Shown: piece by piece, positions 15,589-24,260 of the stretch
Position numbering within the stretch: position 1 is the stretch's first letter
Layout of the letters: every line of letters begins with the position of its first letter
Source: an uncultured Bacteroidaceae bacterium
Lineage (GTDB): Bacteria > Bacteroidota > Bacteroidia > Bacteroidales > Bacteroidaceae
Reading direction: 5' to 3'
NCBI GenBank assembly: GCA_904502235.1
Contig: CAJGDP010000023.1
Coordinates: 1 to 26,673, forward strand
DNA: 26,673 nt
Made by a program: the position numbers and the translations under genes
Notes under the pieces: generated by a model
Databases searched by the model: none
What the model saw: the letters and a program-made list of their open reading frames with translations, nothing else
What the model was told of the DNA's origin: nothing

Positions 15589-16395
15589 ATGAAAGTAGAA
15601 AAGATTTTATTTGTTACACAGGAAATTACTCCATTCGTTCCCGCATCACCAATGGGAACTGCCGGTCAGGAATTGCTCCAGTCAATCCAGGACAAGGTGA
15701 AGGAGATCAGAACATTCACTCCACTTTGGGGAAACATAAATACACGACGTAATAATCTTCATGAAGTCATACGCCTTTCGGGTATGAATCTTATCATCGA
15801 TGATACCGACCATCCTCTTATAATAAAGGTTGCATCATTGCAGTCGGCAAGAATGCAGGTATACTTCATCGAGAACGAAGACTATTTCCACAACCGTCTG
15901 ATGACCACAGACGAGAACGGCAAGGAATACAGCGACAACGACGAGCGTACAATCTTCTTTAATCTCGGCGTAATCGAGGCCATAAAGAAACAGCGTTGGT
16001 GTCCCGAGATTATACATTGTTGCGGCTGGTTCTCGGCTTTGATTCCTCTATATATCAGAAGCGCGTATAAAGACGAGCCATCGTTCCGCGATTCAAAGAT
16101 TGTGATATCACTCTTTGATGACACATACAACGAACCGTTCACCGAGGAGTTTGCAAGAAAAATGCTATGCAAGAACATGGGCATGGAAGATCTGGGAGGT
16201 ATGGAAATCCCGACAACATACATGGAGCTTGCAAAACTGGCCATCAGAAACTGCGACGGTGTGATAATCAACGGAGAGAACATAGCCCCGGAGCTTGTTG
16301 AATATGCAAAAGCACAAGGCAAGGCAATCATGAACCAGGCTACCGAAGAGGTTGGAAACAAGACATACGAATTCTACAGCTCACTGTTTGAGTGA
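15589..16395 (+). CDS. Stand-alone glycogen/starch synthase N-terminal domain (GT5-like), without the C-terminal domain
   Basis: The 268-aa product matches only the N-terminal half of GlgA-type glycogen synthases: opening strand KILFVTQEITPFVP, then RRNNLHEVIRLSGM and MQVYFIENEDYFHNR, and PEIIHCCGWFSALIPLY, equivalent to the IxHxHDW region. A normal GlgA is about 480 aa with a second Rossmann domain that binds ADP-glucose; that half is missing, and the stop is followed by a terminator, so this is not a frame break in view. The KTGGL substrate motif is replaced by ASPMGTAG. Such short proteins occur next to panC in Bacteroidales. It may be a partner subunit, a regulator, or a divergent transferase; full synthase activity alone looks unlikely. 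Confidence 0.85.
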   Translation: MKVEKILFVTQEITPFVPASPMGTAGQELLQSIQDKVKEIRTFTPLWGNINTRRNNLHEVIRLSGMNLIIDDTDHPLIIKVASLQSARMQVYFIENEDYFHNRLMTTDENGKEYSDNDERTIFFNLGVIEAIKKQRWCPEIIHCCGWFSALIPLYIRSAYKDEPSFRDSKIVISLFDDTYNEPFTEEFARKMLCKNMGMEDLGGMEIPTTYMELAKLAIRNCDGVIINGENIAPELVEYAKAQGKAIMNQATEEVGNKTYEFYSSLFE

Positions 16396-16402
16396 TACCC
16401 TA

Positions 16403-16437
16403 AATAAAGCAACGTCACTATGTGAGGTTGCTTTATT
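16403..16437 (+). terminator. Hairpin terminator after the GT5-domain gene
   Basis: AATAAAGCAAC (16403-16413) pairs perfectly with GTTGCTTTATT (16427-16437) around a 13-nt loop that can extend the stem partly (GTCAC/GTGAG). The trailing U tract is short and interrupted, so termination may be partial and allow some read-through into the DUF4270 gene, for which I see no good promoter of its own in 16438-16488. Confidence 0.6.
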
Positions 16438-16488
16438 GACTAATAAGAGCTACATTAACATCTGTTAGAAATCCTTACATAAAATCAC

Positions 16489-17895
16489 ATGAAAAACCTA
16501 TCATGTCTTTTTTCATTAATAGCCTTGTTGCTGATATCCACAGGATGTGACGACAACACAGGAACCATCGGAAGCACTATTGTTCCCGAGAAAGACCTTA
16601 TAGAGACAAGGACCGATACCTGTAATGCCACCAGCAGAACCATTATGGCAAACGACTCCATACTGGCAAACAGCAACGAGGTATATCTAGGACAATACAC
16701 CGACGAGGAATCGGGAACAATATTCAATTCGGGTTTTGTAACACAGTTTGCATGTTCCGAGGATTTCATCTTCCCCGAGAAAGTTCTTGGCGACAGCGCA
16801 CAATACACCACCCTGCGCCTGTACTTTGATGAATACTTCGGAGATTCATTGAATGCCATGCAGTGCGAGGTCTACGAACTCGACAACACACTTGTTGAGG
16901 GTATGCCATATTACACGAACATCAATCCCGAGGAGTTCTACCAGGCAGGTAAAGAGCCTTTGACCACAAAGACATTCAATGCCGTGGACTTCACAAAGCA
17001 CGACACCATACTTAACGGCGATTATACAAGACATATAGAAATACCCCTGCCCAACAGAATCGGCAACAACTTCATAAGCAAATTCTACGAGACCGATGCC
17101 GACGGCGACAGCATCGGCAGAAAATACTATGCCAACTCCGAAGCATTCATAAAGAACATATTCAAAGGAGTATATGTAAAATGTTCACATGGCGACGGCA
17201 CAGTAATCAAGGTTTATCGCGCACGTCTTGACATCGGTTTCAAACGATACATCAAGAGCAGTACAGGGGAACTTGATTCACTCCAGTTGCTTTCAGCACC
17301 ATTCTACTCAAGCAAAGAGGTTCTGCAAGCCAACACATTCGACAGCAAAGGACTCGAAGAACTTGCGAACAACAATGCACATACATACCTGAAGACTCCG
17401 GCAGGACTGTTTACCGAGGTAACATTGCCAGTTATAGATTTGTATGAGAAAGGCTTGTTCAACGAAGATGTTACAATCAATACCGCGAAAATCGCATTCA
17501 CAAAATACAACGAAGCGACAAGCAATTTCAAGACTCCCACGACATTGCTGATGGTAAGAAAGAGCGAAATGCACCGTTTCTTCCTTAAGAACCAGTTGAC
17601 CGACAGTGAATCGTCATACTTGACAACCTTCAACAGCAGCGACAACCAATATAAGTTCAGCAACATCGCGAATCTGTTGAGACTATGCAAAGAGGAGTTT
17701 GACAAAGATCCGGAAATTGCCACAAAGAACCCCGATTGGAACAAAGTGGTTCTTATACCGGTAAAGACAACCGAAGACTCAAACGGATATGTCGTAAAGA
17801 TTACACACGATACAGACATTAAGAGCGCGCGTCTCCGTGGTGGTGAGAACGACACTATTTCTCTTGAAATAATATCAAGCAAGTTCAATGACTGA
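16489..17895 (+). CDS. DUF4270-family lipoprotein, function unknown
   Basis: A 468-aa exported lipoprotein. The signal peptide MKNLSCLFSLIALLLISTGC ends with Cys20, followed by DDNTGTIGS, the usual acidic start of mature surface lipoproteins in this phylum. The body shows the DUF4270 pattern: IGSTIVPEKD, SNEVYLGQYTDEESG near residue 62-76, AQYTTLRLYFDEYFGD, and a C-terminal stretch LRGGENDTISLEIISSKF. It is beta-rich with no membrane helices after the signal, so it is probably an outer-membrane or surface protein. It lies downstream of the GT5-domain gene in the same orientation, separated by a hairpin, and converges on fmt. Family assignment is from memory of its typical genome position and N-terminal motif; no biochemical role is known to me. 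Confidence 0.8.
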   Translation: MKNLSCLFSLIALLLISTGCDDNTGTIGSTIVPEKDLIETRTDTCNATSRTIMANDSILANSNEVYLGQYTDEESGTIFNSGFVTQFACSEDFIFPEKVLGDSAQYTTLRLYFDEYFGDSLNAMQCEVYELDNTLVEGMPYYTNINPEEFYQAGKEPLTTKTFNAVDFTKHDTILNGDYTRHIEIPLPNRIGNNFISKFYETDADGDSIGRKYYANSEAFIKNIFKGVYVKCSHGDGTVIKVYRARLDIGFKRYIKSSTGELDSLQLLSAPFYSSKEVLQANTFDSKGLEELANNNAHTYLKTPAGLFTEVTLPVIDLYEKGLFNEDVTINTAKIAFTKYNEATSNFKTPTTLLMVRKSEMHRFFLKNQLTDSESSYLTTFNSSDNQYKFSNIANLLRLCKEEFDKDPEIATKNPDWNKVVLIPVKTTEDSNGYVVKITHDTDIKSARLRGGENDTISLEIISSKFND

Positions 17896-17935
17896 TACAA
17901 ATAAAAGCGATGGAGAGTCCATCGCTTTATTTGTA
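17896..17935. terminator. Bidirectional terminator between the DUF4270 gene and fmt
   Basis: A long inverted repeat directly after the DUF4270 stop: TACAAATAAAAGCGATGGA (17896-17914) and TCCATCGCTTTATTTGTA (17918-17935), with a 3-nt loop and a single bulged A. The lower stem is A/U-rich on both sides, giving U tracts in each direction. The fmt stop lies at 17951, so this hairpin can end both convergent transcripts. Confidence 0.75.
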
Positions 17936-17950
17936 CATATTAATTTGTAA

Positions 17951-18943
17951 TTATTTTACAATCTTCATTCCCTGTATAGAGAAGCCTCTCAACAGGTCAG
18001 CGACAGGCATGCGCTTCTTACCCGCAAGCTGCACATCTACCAACGACACATAGCCGCCCTTTACAGCAACCTTGGCATAAGACTTGTTGTCGGTAAGCAA
18101 AGTACTTACAGAATATCCGTGCTCGGCAAACTCCTTTGCAACGGTATAAACCTTTACTGCAACGTTCTTGCCTTCGGTATCCTCAAGTTCAAGCCACGCG
18201 GCAGGATAAGGTGACATACCGCGCACAAAATCATATACGCCACATACATCCCTGCTCCAATCTATTCTGCATGTATCGCGGAATATTTTCGGTGCCGGAC
18301 GCAACTCCTGCTCATCGGCAAACATTGTATCCTGCGCAACAGCCTCAGCCTTGCCGTTTACAATAGCCTCCACTGTGCGAACAACGGTCTCTCCACCCTG
18401 CAACATCAATTTGTCGTGCAGAGTTCCGGCATTGTCATTCTCATCAATGGCAACGACATCGCGATATATCACGTCGCCCGTATCTATTTCGTGTTTAAGG
18501 AAGAAAGTTGTTACACCCGTCTCCTTGTCTCCATTGATTATAGCCCAGTTTATCGGAGCCGCACCGCGGTATTGTGGCAACAACGAAGCATGCAGATTGA
18601 ATGTTCCAAGACGTGGCATATTCCATACACTCTCGGGGAGCATACGGAAAGCAACAACTATCTGCAAATCGGCACCCATGGCACGCAGTTCACTCTGAAA
18701 AGCCTCATCCTTCAAGGATTCTGGCTGCAGCACAGGAAGCCCCTGCGATACGGCATATTGCTTGACAGGGCTCATCAACAGCTGGTTGCCACGTTTATTT
18801 ATCATCTTGTCGGGCATTGTAACCACACCCACAATTTCATATCCGCAAGTCTCACTCTCTCTCTGCTTTTCAATAAGTCGACGCAAAGGTTCCACTGCGA
18901 AATCAGGCGTTCCCAAATATACGATTCTAAGTTTTTCCATCAT
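17951..18943 (-). CDS. fmt: Methionyl-tRNA formyltransferase
   Basis: Fmt adds a formyl group from 10-formyl-THF to initiator Met-tRNA. The 330-aa length is close to the family norm (about 315). Visible motifs are the opening YLGTPDFAV (10-17), the catalytic Asn116 and His118 in FNLHASLLPQYRGAAP, and Asp154 in HEIDTGDVI, equivalent to E. coli Asn106, His108 and Asp144. The second half holds the tRNA-contacting C-terminal domain (from about 215). Two ATGs stand in tandem; the first shares its A with the TAA stop of the upstream CLC gene (TAATG), which argues for translational coupling. It is the last gene in the prfC-tsaC-CLC-fmt run. Certain. Confidence 0.96.
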   Translation of the reverse strand: MMEKLRIVYLGTPDFAVEPLRRLIEKQRESETCGYEIVGVVTMPDKMINKRGNQLLMSPVKQYAVSQGLPVLQPESLKDEAFQSELRAMGADLQIVVAFRMLPESVWNMPRLGTFNLHASLLPQYRGAAPINWAIINGDKETGVTTFFLKHEIDTGDVIYRDVVAIDENDNAGTLHDKLMLQGGETVVRTVEAIVNGKAEAVAQDTMFADEQELRPAPKIFRDTCRIDWSRDVCGVYDFVRGMSPYPAAWLELEDTEGKNVAVKVYTVAKEFAEHGYSVSTLLTDNKSYAKVAVKGGYVSLVDVQLAGKKRMPVADLLRGFSIQGMKIVK

Positions 18944-20727
18944 TAATCAGAAGTAAATTCCAACAAAGTTTTTCTGTACGCGGTGAATATTGCAGACTTT
19001 GATATGAAGCCTATATACTCACCTTTTATATCCTCTACGGGCAGGTTCCATGCCCCACTCTCTTCAAATTTTCGCATCACGCTCTCCATAGGTTCCTCTA
19101 CGCTCAATCTTTCAGGAACACTACGCATGAGCACTGCAACGTTATACCTGTGGTATAGCTCCTGACGGAACATTATATGACGTATATCATCAAGATACAG
19201 GATACCGACCAGACGGTTGGCTGAATCAACCACCGGGAAAATGTTGCGCCTTGTCTTTGCCACAACCGAAGTCAATGCACCAAGGTCCATATCAGGGCTT
19301 ATCTTCATGAAGTCGCGCTCTATGACATCGGCAACCTTCAGAATAGTGAGCACAGCCTGATCCTTGTGATGAGTTATGAGCTCACCGCGTTGCGCAAGTC
19401 GTATGGCATATATGTTATTGCTGTCGAAAATCCTTACGGTAAGATAAGAACACACCGATACTATCATTAGCGGCAGGAAGAGAGAATATCCGCCGGTGAG
19501 TTCGGCAATCAGGAATACTCCGGTCAAAGGCGCATGGAACACTCCCGACATTAGTGCCGCCATACCGAACAGAGCAAAGTTCTTGTCGGAAACAGGGATT
19601 CCCCAACCGGTCATATTGCACAATGTCGCAAACAGATAGCCCGCGACACATCCCAAGAAGAGACTTGGCGCGAAAATACCGCCACAACCTCCGGCACAGT
19701 TCGTTACCGTTGAAGCAAAAGCCTTGAACAGAACGATAAAGAACATGTATACCAACAGATACTTTGCATGACCGTAGAACAGGGAGTTTTCAAGAATTAT
19801 ATTCTGTGAATCACCATTTATGAGCTGGTTTATAGTCTCATATCCCTCACCATACAACGGAGGAAAGAGGAAAATGAGCACACTCAATATAGTTCCGCCG
19901 ATAGCCAGTTTGTAGTACGGATTGCCAATCTTCTTGAACTGTTTTTCTATGGCTGTTGTAACATGCGTAAAATATAGCGATATCAAGCCACAGACAACAC
20001 CGAGCAGTATTACATACGGCAGACGTGCAAGGTCGAATGCATCCTGCATATGAAACTCGAATGTAGCCTCGGTTCCCATAAGGATATAGGAAAGGGTGGC
20101 GGCCGTTACACTAGAAATCAACAAAGGTAGCAACGATGACATTGTAAGGTCAATCATCAGCACCTCTATTGTGAATACAAGACCTGCAATAGGAGCCTTA
20201 AAGATACCGGACACAGCACCTGCCGCACCGCAACCAATCAAAAGCATCATCACCTTCTTCTCCATCTTGAACATTCTGCCAAGATTGGAACCTATGGCAG
20301 AACCGGTCATCACAATAGGCGACTCCGCTCCCACAGAACCACCGAAGCCGATGGTTATACCACTGGCTATCAACGAAGACCACGTGTTGTGCGAACGTAT
20401 TTTTCCCTTACGGCACGATATGGCATAAAGCACCTTGGTTACACCATGACTGATGTCGTCACGCACCACCTTGCGTATAAAGAGTCCTGTAACAAATATA
20501 CCTATGACCGGATATACAAGATAGAGCCAGTTGAAAGTCTGTGCATCAAAGTCGCCCGTAAGAAGATGCTGTATGAAATGGATAAGATGCTTAAGGGCAA
20601 AAGCAGCCATCGCCGAAAGCACTCCGACTACAAGACTTAGTATAAGAATGAAATGCTTCTGCGAAATATGCTTCTCACGCCAGATTATGAAACGCTCGAG
20701 CAATCCGGTTTCCTTTGCCTTATCCAT
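18943..20727 (-). CDS. CLC-family chloride channel or antiporter with C-terminal CBS pair
   Basis: A 594-aa integral membrane CLC protein. The first 430 residues give the multi-helix CLC fold; the last 150 form two CBS domains (MKISPDMDLGALTSVV; ERLSVEEPMESVMRKF), which often sense nucleotides. The gating glutamate is kept in GAESP (133-137, Glu135), and CGGIFAPSLFLG matches the GxFxP filter loop. Two features depart from E. coli ClC: the GSGIP loop appears as SHGVT (93-97), and the internal proton-pathway glutamate (E203) aligns with Val189 in AGLVFTIEVLM. Valine there is found in CLC channels rather than antiporters. It overlaps tsaC and fmt by one base each (TAATG). Family certain; transport mode inferred. 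Confidence 0.92.
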   Translation of the reverse strand: MDKAKETGLLERFIIWREKHISQKHFILILSLVVGVLSAMAAFALKHLIHFIQHLLTGDFDAQTFNWLYLVYPVIGIFVTGLFIRKVVRDDISHGVTKVLYAISCRKGKIRSHNTWSSLIASGITIGFGGSVGAESPIVMTGSAIGSNLGRMFKMEKKVMMLLIGCGAAGAVSGIFKAPIAGLVFTIEVLMIDLTMSSLLPLLISSVTAATLSYILMGTEATFEFHMQDAFDLARLPYVILLGVVCGLISLYFTHVTTAIEKQFKKIGNPYYKLAIGGTILSVLIFLFPPLYGEGYETINQLINGDSQNIILENSLFYGHAKYLLVYMFFIVLFKAFASTVTNCAGGCGGIFAPSLFLGCVAGYLFATLCNMTGWGIPVSDKNFALFGMAALMSGVFHAPLTGVFLIAELTGGYSLFLPLMIVSVCSYLTVRIFDSNNIYAIRLAQRGELITHHKDQAVLTILKVADVIERDFMKISPDMDLGALTSVVAKTRRNIFPVVDSANRLVGILYLDDIRHIMFRQELYHRYNVAVLMRSVPERLSVEEPMESVMRKFEESGAWNLPVEDIKGEYIGFISKSAIFTAYRKTLLEFTSD

Positions 20728-21299
20728 TATTCCCTTATTATGGTAACAGTTCCGTTCTTGGTCAATTTAATTATGCTCGAAGATTTGGACTTGCCAAGTT
20801 CCAACTGCTTATAATTGACCACGTAATCCACTGCATCAATTATCTCCTGGCTAATCTCGCTGAAATTATTTGGAGTGGGTTCTCCACTCACATTGGCAGA
20901 TGTGGAAACCACCGCTTTTTGGAAGCGGTAGCACAACTCCTTTGAGAAGAGTTCCGACGTTACCCTTATACCGACACTGCCATCCTCGGCAATGAGATTC
21001 GGAGCAAGATTCCTTGCACCGTCATATATTATTGTCAATGGTTTTGTGGTGAGTTCAATCAAGTCCCATGCCACTGCCGGCACTTCACCCACATAGCGTG
21101 CCAAGCGGTCGGCACTGTCCACGAGCAACAGCAAAGCCTTGCTGTCTTCACGCTTCTTGATTTCATACACACGCTTCACAGCCTCGGGATTAGTCGCATC
21201 ACAGCCTATTCCCCAAACCGTATCGGTGGGATAAAGAATCACACCACCCTTACGCATTATATCGACACACTTCTTTGCCTCGTCTGCTATAGTACCCAT
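20727..21299 (-). CDS. tsaC: Threonylcarbamoyl-AMP synthase (YrdC/Sua5 family)
   Basis: Makes threonylcarbamoyl-AMP from threonine, bicarbonate and ATP for the t6A37 modification of tRNAs that read ANN codons. The 190-aa protein is a single YrdC domain without the extra Sua5 C-terminal domain. Motifs: GGVILYPTDTVWGIGCDA (18-35), IKKREDSKALLLLV (48-61), GSVGIRVTSE, and STSANVSGEPTPNN, all characteristic. It begins 12 nt after the prfC stop and its own stop overlaps the next start as TAATG. Neighbours RF3 and Fmt also act in translation, so the operon links decoding fidelity, initiation and release. Confident on family; TsaC versus Sua5 naming is a matter of convention. Confidence 0.94.
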   Translation of the reverse strand: MGTIADEAKKCVDIMRKGGVILYPTDTVWGIGCDATNPEAVKRVYEIKKREDSKALLLLVDSADRLARYVGEVPAVAWDLIELTTKPLTIIYDGARNLAPNLIAEDGSVGIRVTSELFSKELCYRFQKAVVSTSANVSGEPTPNNFSEISQEIIDAVDYVVNYKQLELGKSKSSSIIKLTKNGTVTIIRE

Positions 21300-21311
21300 A
21301 TCAAAAGCGGA

Positions 21312-22889
21312 TTAGAATTCACTTGTAAAATGGAAACGGATAGACTTGAAATCGTTCTGTGCCATCTGCAACACATAGTTGCTGTCAGCCAGGAACACGT
21401 CGCGTCCTTCGATATCCTTTGCCATGTACTGATACTTACGTTTCTTGAATGCCTCAAGTTCTGCAGGGTCGTCACTTTCTATCCAACAAGCCTTGTATAG
21501 ATTCACAGGCTCCCAACGGCACTTTGCATTATATTCGTTCTCGAGACGATACTGGATTACTTCGAACTGCAACTGTCCTACCGTACCGATAAGTTTACGT
21601 CCGTTATGCTGGTTGACAAAGAGCTGTGCCACACCCTCACCCATAAGCTGGTCGATACCCTTTGCAAGTTGCTTTGTCTTCATCGGGTCGGCGTTCTCTA
21701 TATATTTGAACATCTCGGGAGAGAAACTTGGCAATCCCTTGAAATGCAACAGCTCGCCTTCGGTGAGAGTATCACCGATTTTGAAGTTGCCCGTATCGGG
21801 CAAACCTATGATATCACCGGGGTATGCCTCTTCTATGGTACTCTTACGCTGCGCCATGAACTGTGTGGGCGAAGAGAAACGCAAATCCTTGCCCAGACGA
21901 ATATGACGATAAGGAGTATTACGTACGAATTTTCCAGAGCAGATTTTGCAGAAAGCCACACACGAACGGTGGTTAGGGTCGATATTCGCGGTAATCTTGA
22001 AGATAAATCCGGTAAATTTTGAATCCTCGGGCGACACCATACGCTCCACTGCCTGCACGGGACGTGGACTTGGTGCAATCTTTACAAAACAGTTGAGCAG
22101 TTCCTCTACACCAAAGTTATTGAGAGCCGAACCGAAGAACACCGGAGCCACCTTTGCATCAAGATAATCCTGAACATTGAATTCGGGATAAACGCCATCA
22201 ACAAGTTCAAGGTCGGAACGGAGTTTGAAAGCCAGGTCCTCGCCGATATTCCTGTCAAGTTCGTCGCTGTCTATATCAATCTCAACCTTTTCAGTAACAC
22301 GCTGCTTGTTTGGAGTGAAGAGGTCGAGTTTCTGCTCATAGATATTATATACGCCCTTGAAACGTGCACCCTGGTCTATTGGCCAACTGAGCGGACGCAC
22401 TGCTATCTGAAGTTCGCTTTCCAGCTCATCGAGCAATTCAAACGGGTCGCGTCCTTCGCGGTCCATCTTGTTTACATATACGATAACGGGGGTATTGCGC
22501 ATACGGCACACCGACATCAGTTTACGTGTCTGTGTCTCCACACCCTTTGCACTATCCACAACAATGATTACACTATCAACCGCAGTAAGGGTACGGAATG
22601 TATCCTCGGCAAAATCCTGGTGACCCGGAGTATCCAATATATTAATTTTATATCCGTCGTAGTCGAACTCCATCACAGATGTTGTAACAGAGATACCACG
22701 CTGTTTTTCAATCTCCATCCAGTCGGATGTTGCAGTTTTCTTTATCTTGTTCGACTTTACAGCACCGGCAACCTGAATCTGACCACCAAAAAGCAAAAGC
22801 TTTTCTGTAAGTGTCGTTTTACCGGCATCGGGGTGCGATATAATCGCAAAAGTTCTTCTACGCGCTATTTCGTCTTGTATATTACTCAT
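21312..22889 (-). CDS. prfC: Peptide chain release factor 3
   Basis: RF3 is the GTPase that removes RF1/RF2 from the ribosome after termination. Length 525 aa matches E. coli (529). G-domain motifs are intact: G1 SHPDAGKTT (18-26), switch I region QRGISVTTSVM (63-73), G3 DTPGHQDF (86-93) and G4 NKMD (140-143). The RF3-specific stretch VKSNKIKKTATSDWMEIEKQ (44-63) separates it from EF-G. It is followed by tsaC after 12 nt and preceded by the DUF4924 gene after 30 bp, with no clear promoter of its own in that gap, so it is probably part of the longer transcript. Certain. Confidence 0.97.
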   Translation of the reverse strand: MSNIQDEIARRRTFAIISHPDAGKTTLTEKLLLFGGQIQVAGAVKSNKIKKTATSDWMEIEKQRGISVTTSVMEFDYDGYKINILDTPGHQDFAEDTFRTLTAVDSVIIVVDSAKGVETQTRKLMSVCRMRNTPVIVYVNKMDREGRDPFELLDELESELQIAVRPLSWPIDQGARFKGVYNIYEQKLDLFTPNKQRVTEKVEIDIDSDELDRNIGEDLAFKLRSDLELVDGVYPEFNVQDYLDAKVAPVFFGSALNNFGVEELLNCFVKIAPSPRPVQAVERMVSPEDSKFTGFIFKITANIDPNHRSCVAFCKICSGKFVRNTPYRHIRLGKDLRFSSPTQFMAQRKSTIEEAYPGDIIGLPDTGNFKIGDTLTEGELLHFKGLPSFSPEMFKYIENADPMKTKQLAKGIDQLMGEGVAQLFVNQHNGRKLIGTVGQLQFEVIQYRLENEYNAKCRWEPVNLYKACWIESDDPAELEAFKKRKYQYMAKDIEGRDVFLADSNYVLQMAQNDFKSIRFHFTSEF

Positions 22890-22919
22890 TATATTATATA
22901 TATATCTTTGTTATACCAA

Positions 22920-23474
22920 TTATTCTTCACTATCCAAATCGAGTCGCCCCTCCTCTTCCTCCTTAAAATAGAGTGAAAGCATCGAGATGAATTTACCTAT
23001 CTCCGAGGTCGCTTTCAAAGTCTCCTCGTTCATTTCCCTTTTCTGCAGTTTCATGAGCCACATCATATAAAGCGCATCAAAGCAGTTTTCCAGTTCGGTC
23101 TTGTCGCGTCCGTCGCTTTTTGTACGGAACTCAACTATAAAAGGCAATGCCTTGTAATAAGCCGCCGAATAGAAAGGCACTTTAGGCGACTTAAGAAGTC
23201 GCAGATGCAAATCGGTGAGGTTTATTATAACATTCCTGTTTATCTGAAGATGCCCCTTTTCCTTGACATCCTCCTGACGCATCATGTCAATCAGATTTTC
23301 GTACCATTGACGCAATTCAGCAGAAGCGGCATCATCAAGACCATAAGGTTCCACCAACGTTGTCTGTATCTTCTTCATAGACAATTCGTTGGCACGCAAC
23401 AGGTCCTCGACCTGCCACATATATAGCAGATACTCCGCTATATTTTTCTTTCGAAGTTCTCTTGAAATGAACAA
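22920..23474 (-). CDS. DUF4924-family protein, function unknown (TTG start)
   Basis: A 184-aa soluble helical protein with a strongly conserved opening, FISRELRKKNIAEYLLYMWQ (2-21), followed by VEDLLRA, typical of a Bacteroidales-only family. It has no signal peptide or membrane helix, and the tail is very acidic (EEEEGRLDLDSEE). No ATG is available: upstream in frame there is a TAA only five codons earlier, and the next ATG lies far inside the conserved region. The TTG at 23472-23474 gives L/M-F-I-S-R-E-L, which fits the family start, so I take it as initiator. It lies 26 bp after the exporter gene and 30 bp before prfC. Role unknown; family name from memory of the N-terminal motif. Confidence 0.8.
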   Translation of the reverse strand: MFISRELRKKNIAEYLLYMWQVEDLLRANELSMKKIQTTLVEPYGLDDAASAELRQWYENLIDMMRQEDVKEKGHLQINRNVIINLTDLHLRLLKSPKVPFYSAAYYKALPFIVEFRTKSDGRDKTELENCFDALYMMWLMKLQKREMNEETLKATSEIGKFISMLSLYFKEEEEGRLDLDSEE

Positions 23475-23500
23475 AACAATAAAATTTTAGAATATTTTTC

Positions 23501-24193
23501 TTAATGTAAAGACCATACACCGGTATAGATAAGTATCATTCCTATCAGTGCACCCAGCATCACTGCAGCACCGATGACACGATTGATTATCCTTATACCG
23601 CGCACGTCGAAACGCTCTCTCAGTTTATTCACCACATATGTTATAAAGAACCACCACAGCAATGCACCACCGAATATAGAGAGATATCCGATACATTGCA
23701 TAAAGAACGGTTGTTCGGGCAACATGAATTTGAATGGGGTGAACAGACCAAGGAACAGCAATATTATAGTAGGATTGGAAAGCGTAATGAAAAAGCCGGT
23801 AACTCCATTCTGCAACAGACTGCTCTTGTTGCGGCTGACATTACGTGTATTCTTCATAGGATTGGTGCGGTATGTATGCAAACCGAATATGAACATTATG
23901 GACGCACCTATTATCTGCATCCAGAACAAAGCAGTCTGGTTGTCGAGTATGACATAGAGAAAAGAGAGTCCATAACCTGTCAGCAAAGCATATAATATAT
24001 CACTCAAAGCTGCGCCAACACCTGTTACCAGACCATAGGCACGCCCTTTATTCAATGTACGTTGAACACAAAGTACACCCACAGGCCCCATGGGAGCAGA
24101 TGCCACAATACCTATAACCATACCCTTTATTATAATCTCAAGGGGTGTTATCTGCGACACCAGTTGCTGAAAGAATACATTTATCTCATCCAT
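23501..24193 (-). CDS. LysE/RhtB-family amino-acid exporter
   Basis: Inner-membrane protein of the LysE superfamily, which exports amino acids or similar metabolites. The 230-aa product has about six hydrophobic helices and the N-terminal signature GIVASAPMGPVGVLCVQRTL (28-47), followed by KGRAYGLVTGVGAALSD. A short charged loop (KNTRNVSRNKSS) splits the two halves, as in the family. The second half has LSNPTIILLFLGLF, the paired Asn-Pro motif. The substrate cannot be told. It follows gldE after 67 bp with no good promoter match, so it may be part of the ssb-to-fmt run. Confidence 0.9.
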   Translation of the reverse strand: MDEINVFFQQLVSQITPLEIIIKGMVIGIVASAPMGPVGVLCVQRTLNKGRAYGLVTGVGAALSDILYALLTGYGLSFLYVILDNQTALFWMQIIGASIMFIFGLHTYRTNPMKNTRNVSRNKSSLLQNGVTGFFITLSNPTIILLFLGLFTPFKFMLPEQPFFMQCIGYLSIFGGALLWWFFITYVVNKLRERFDVRGIRIINRVIGAAVMLGALIGMILIYTGVWSLH

Positions 24194-24260
24194 AATGCAA
24201 AGTTTACATTTTTTTGCAAAAAACCATCATTCAAACAAGACTTTTTTAATTGCCGCGACA

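Noticed and set aside
22903..22910. Exact TATCTTTG -7 match on the plus strand between prfC and the DUF4924 gene
   Set aside because: It points into the antisense strand of the DUF4924 gene, has no coding target, and the region is a simple TA-rich run where such a match is expected by chance.
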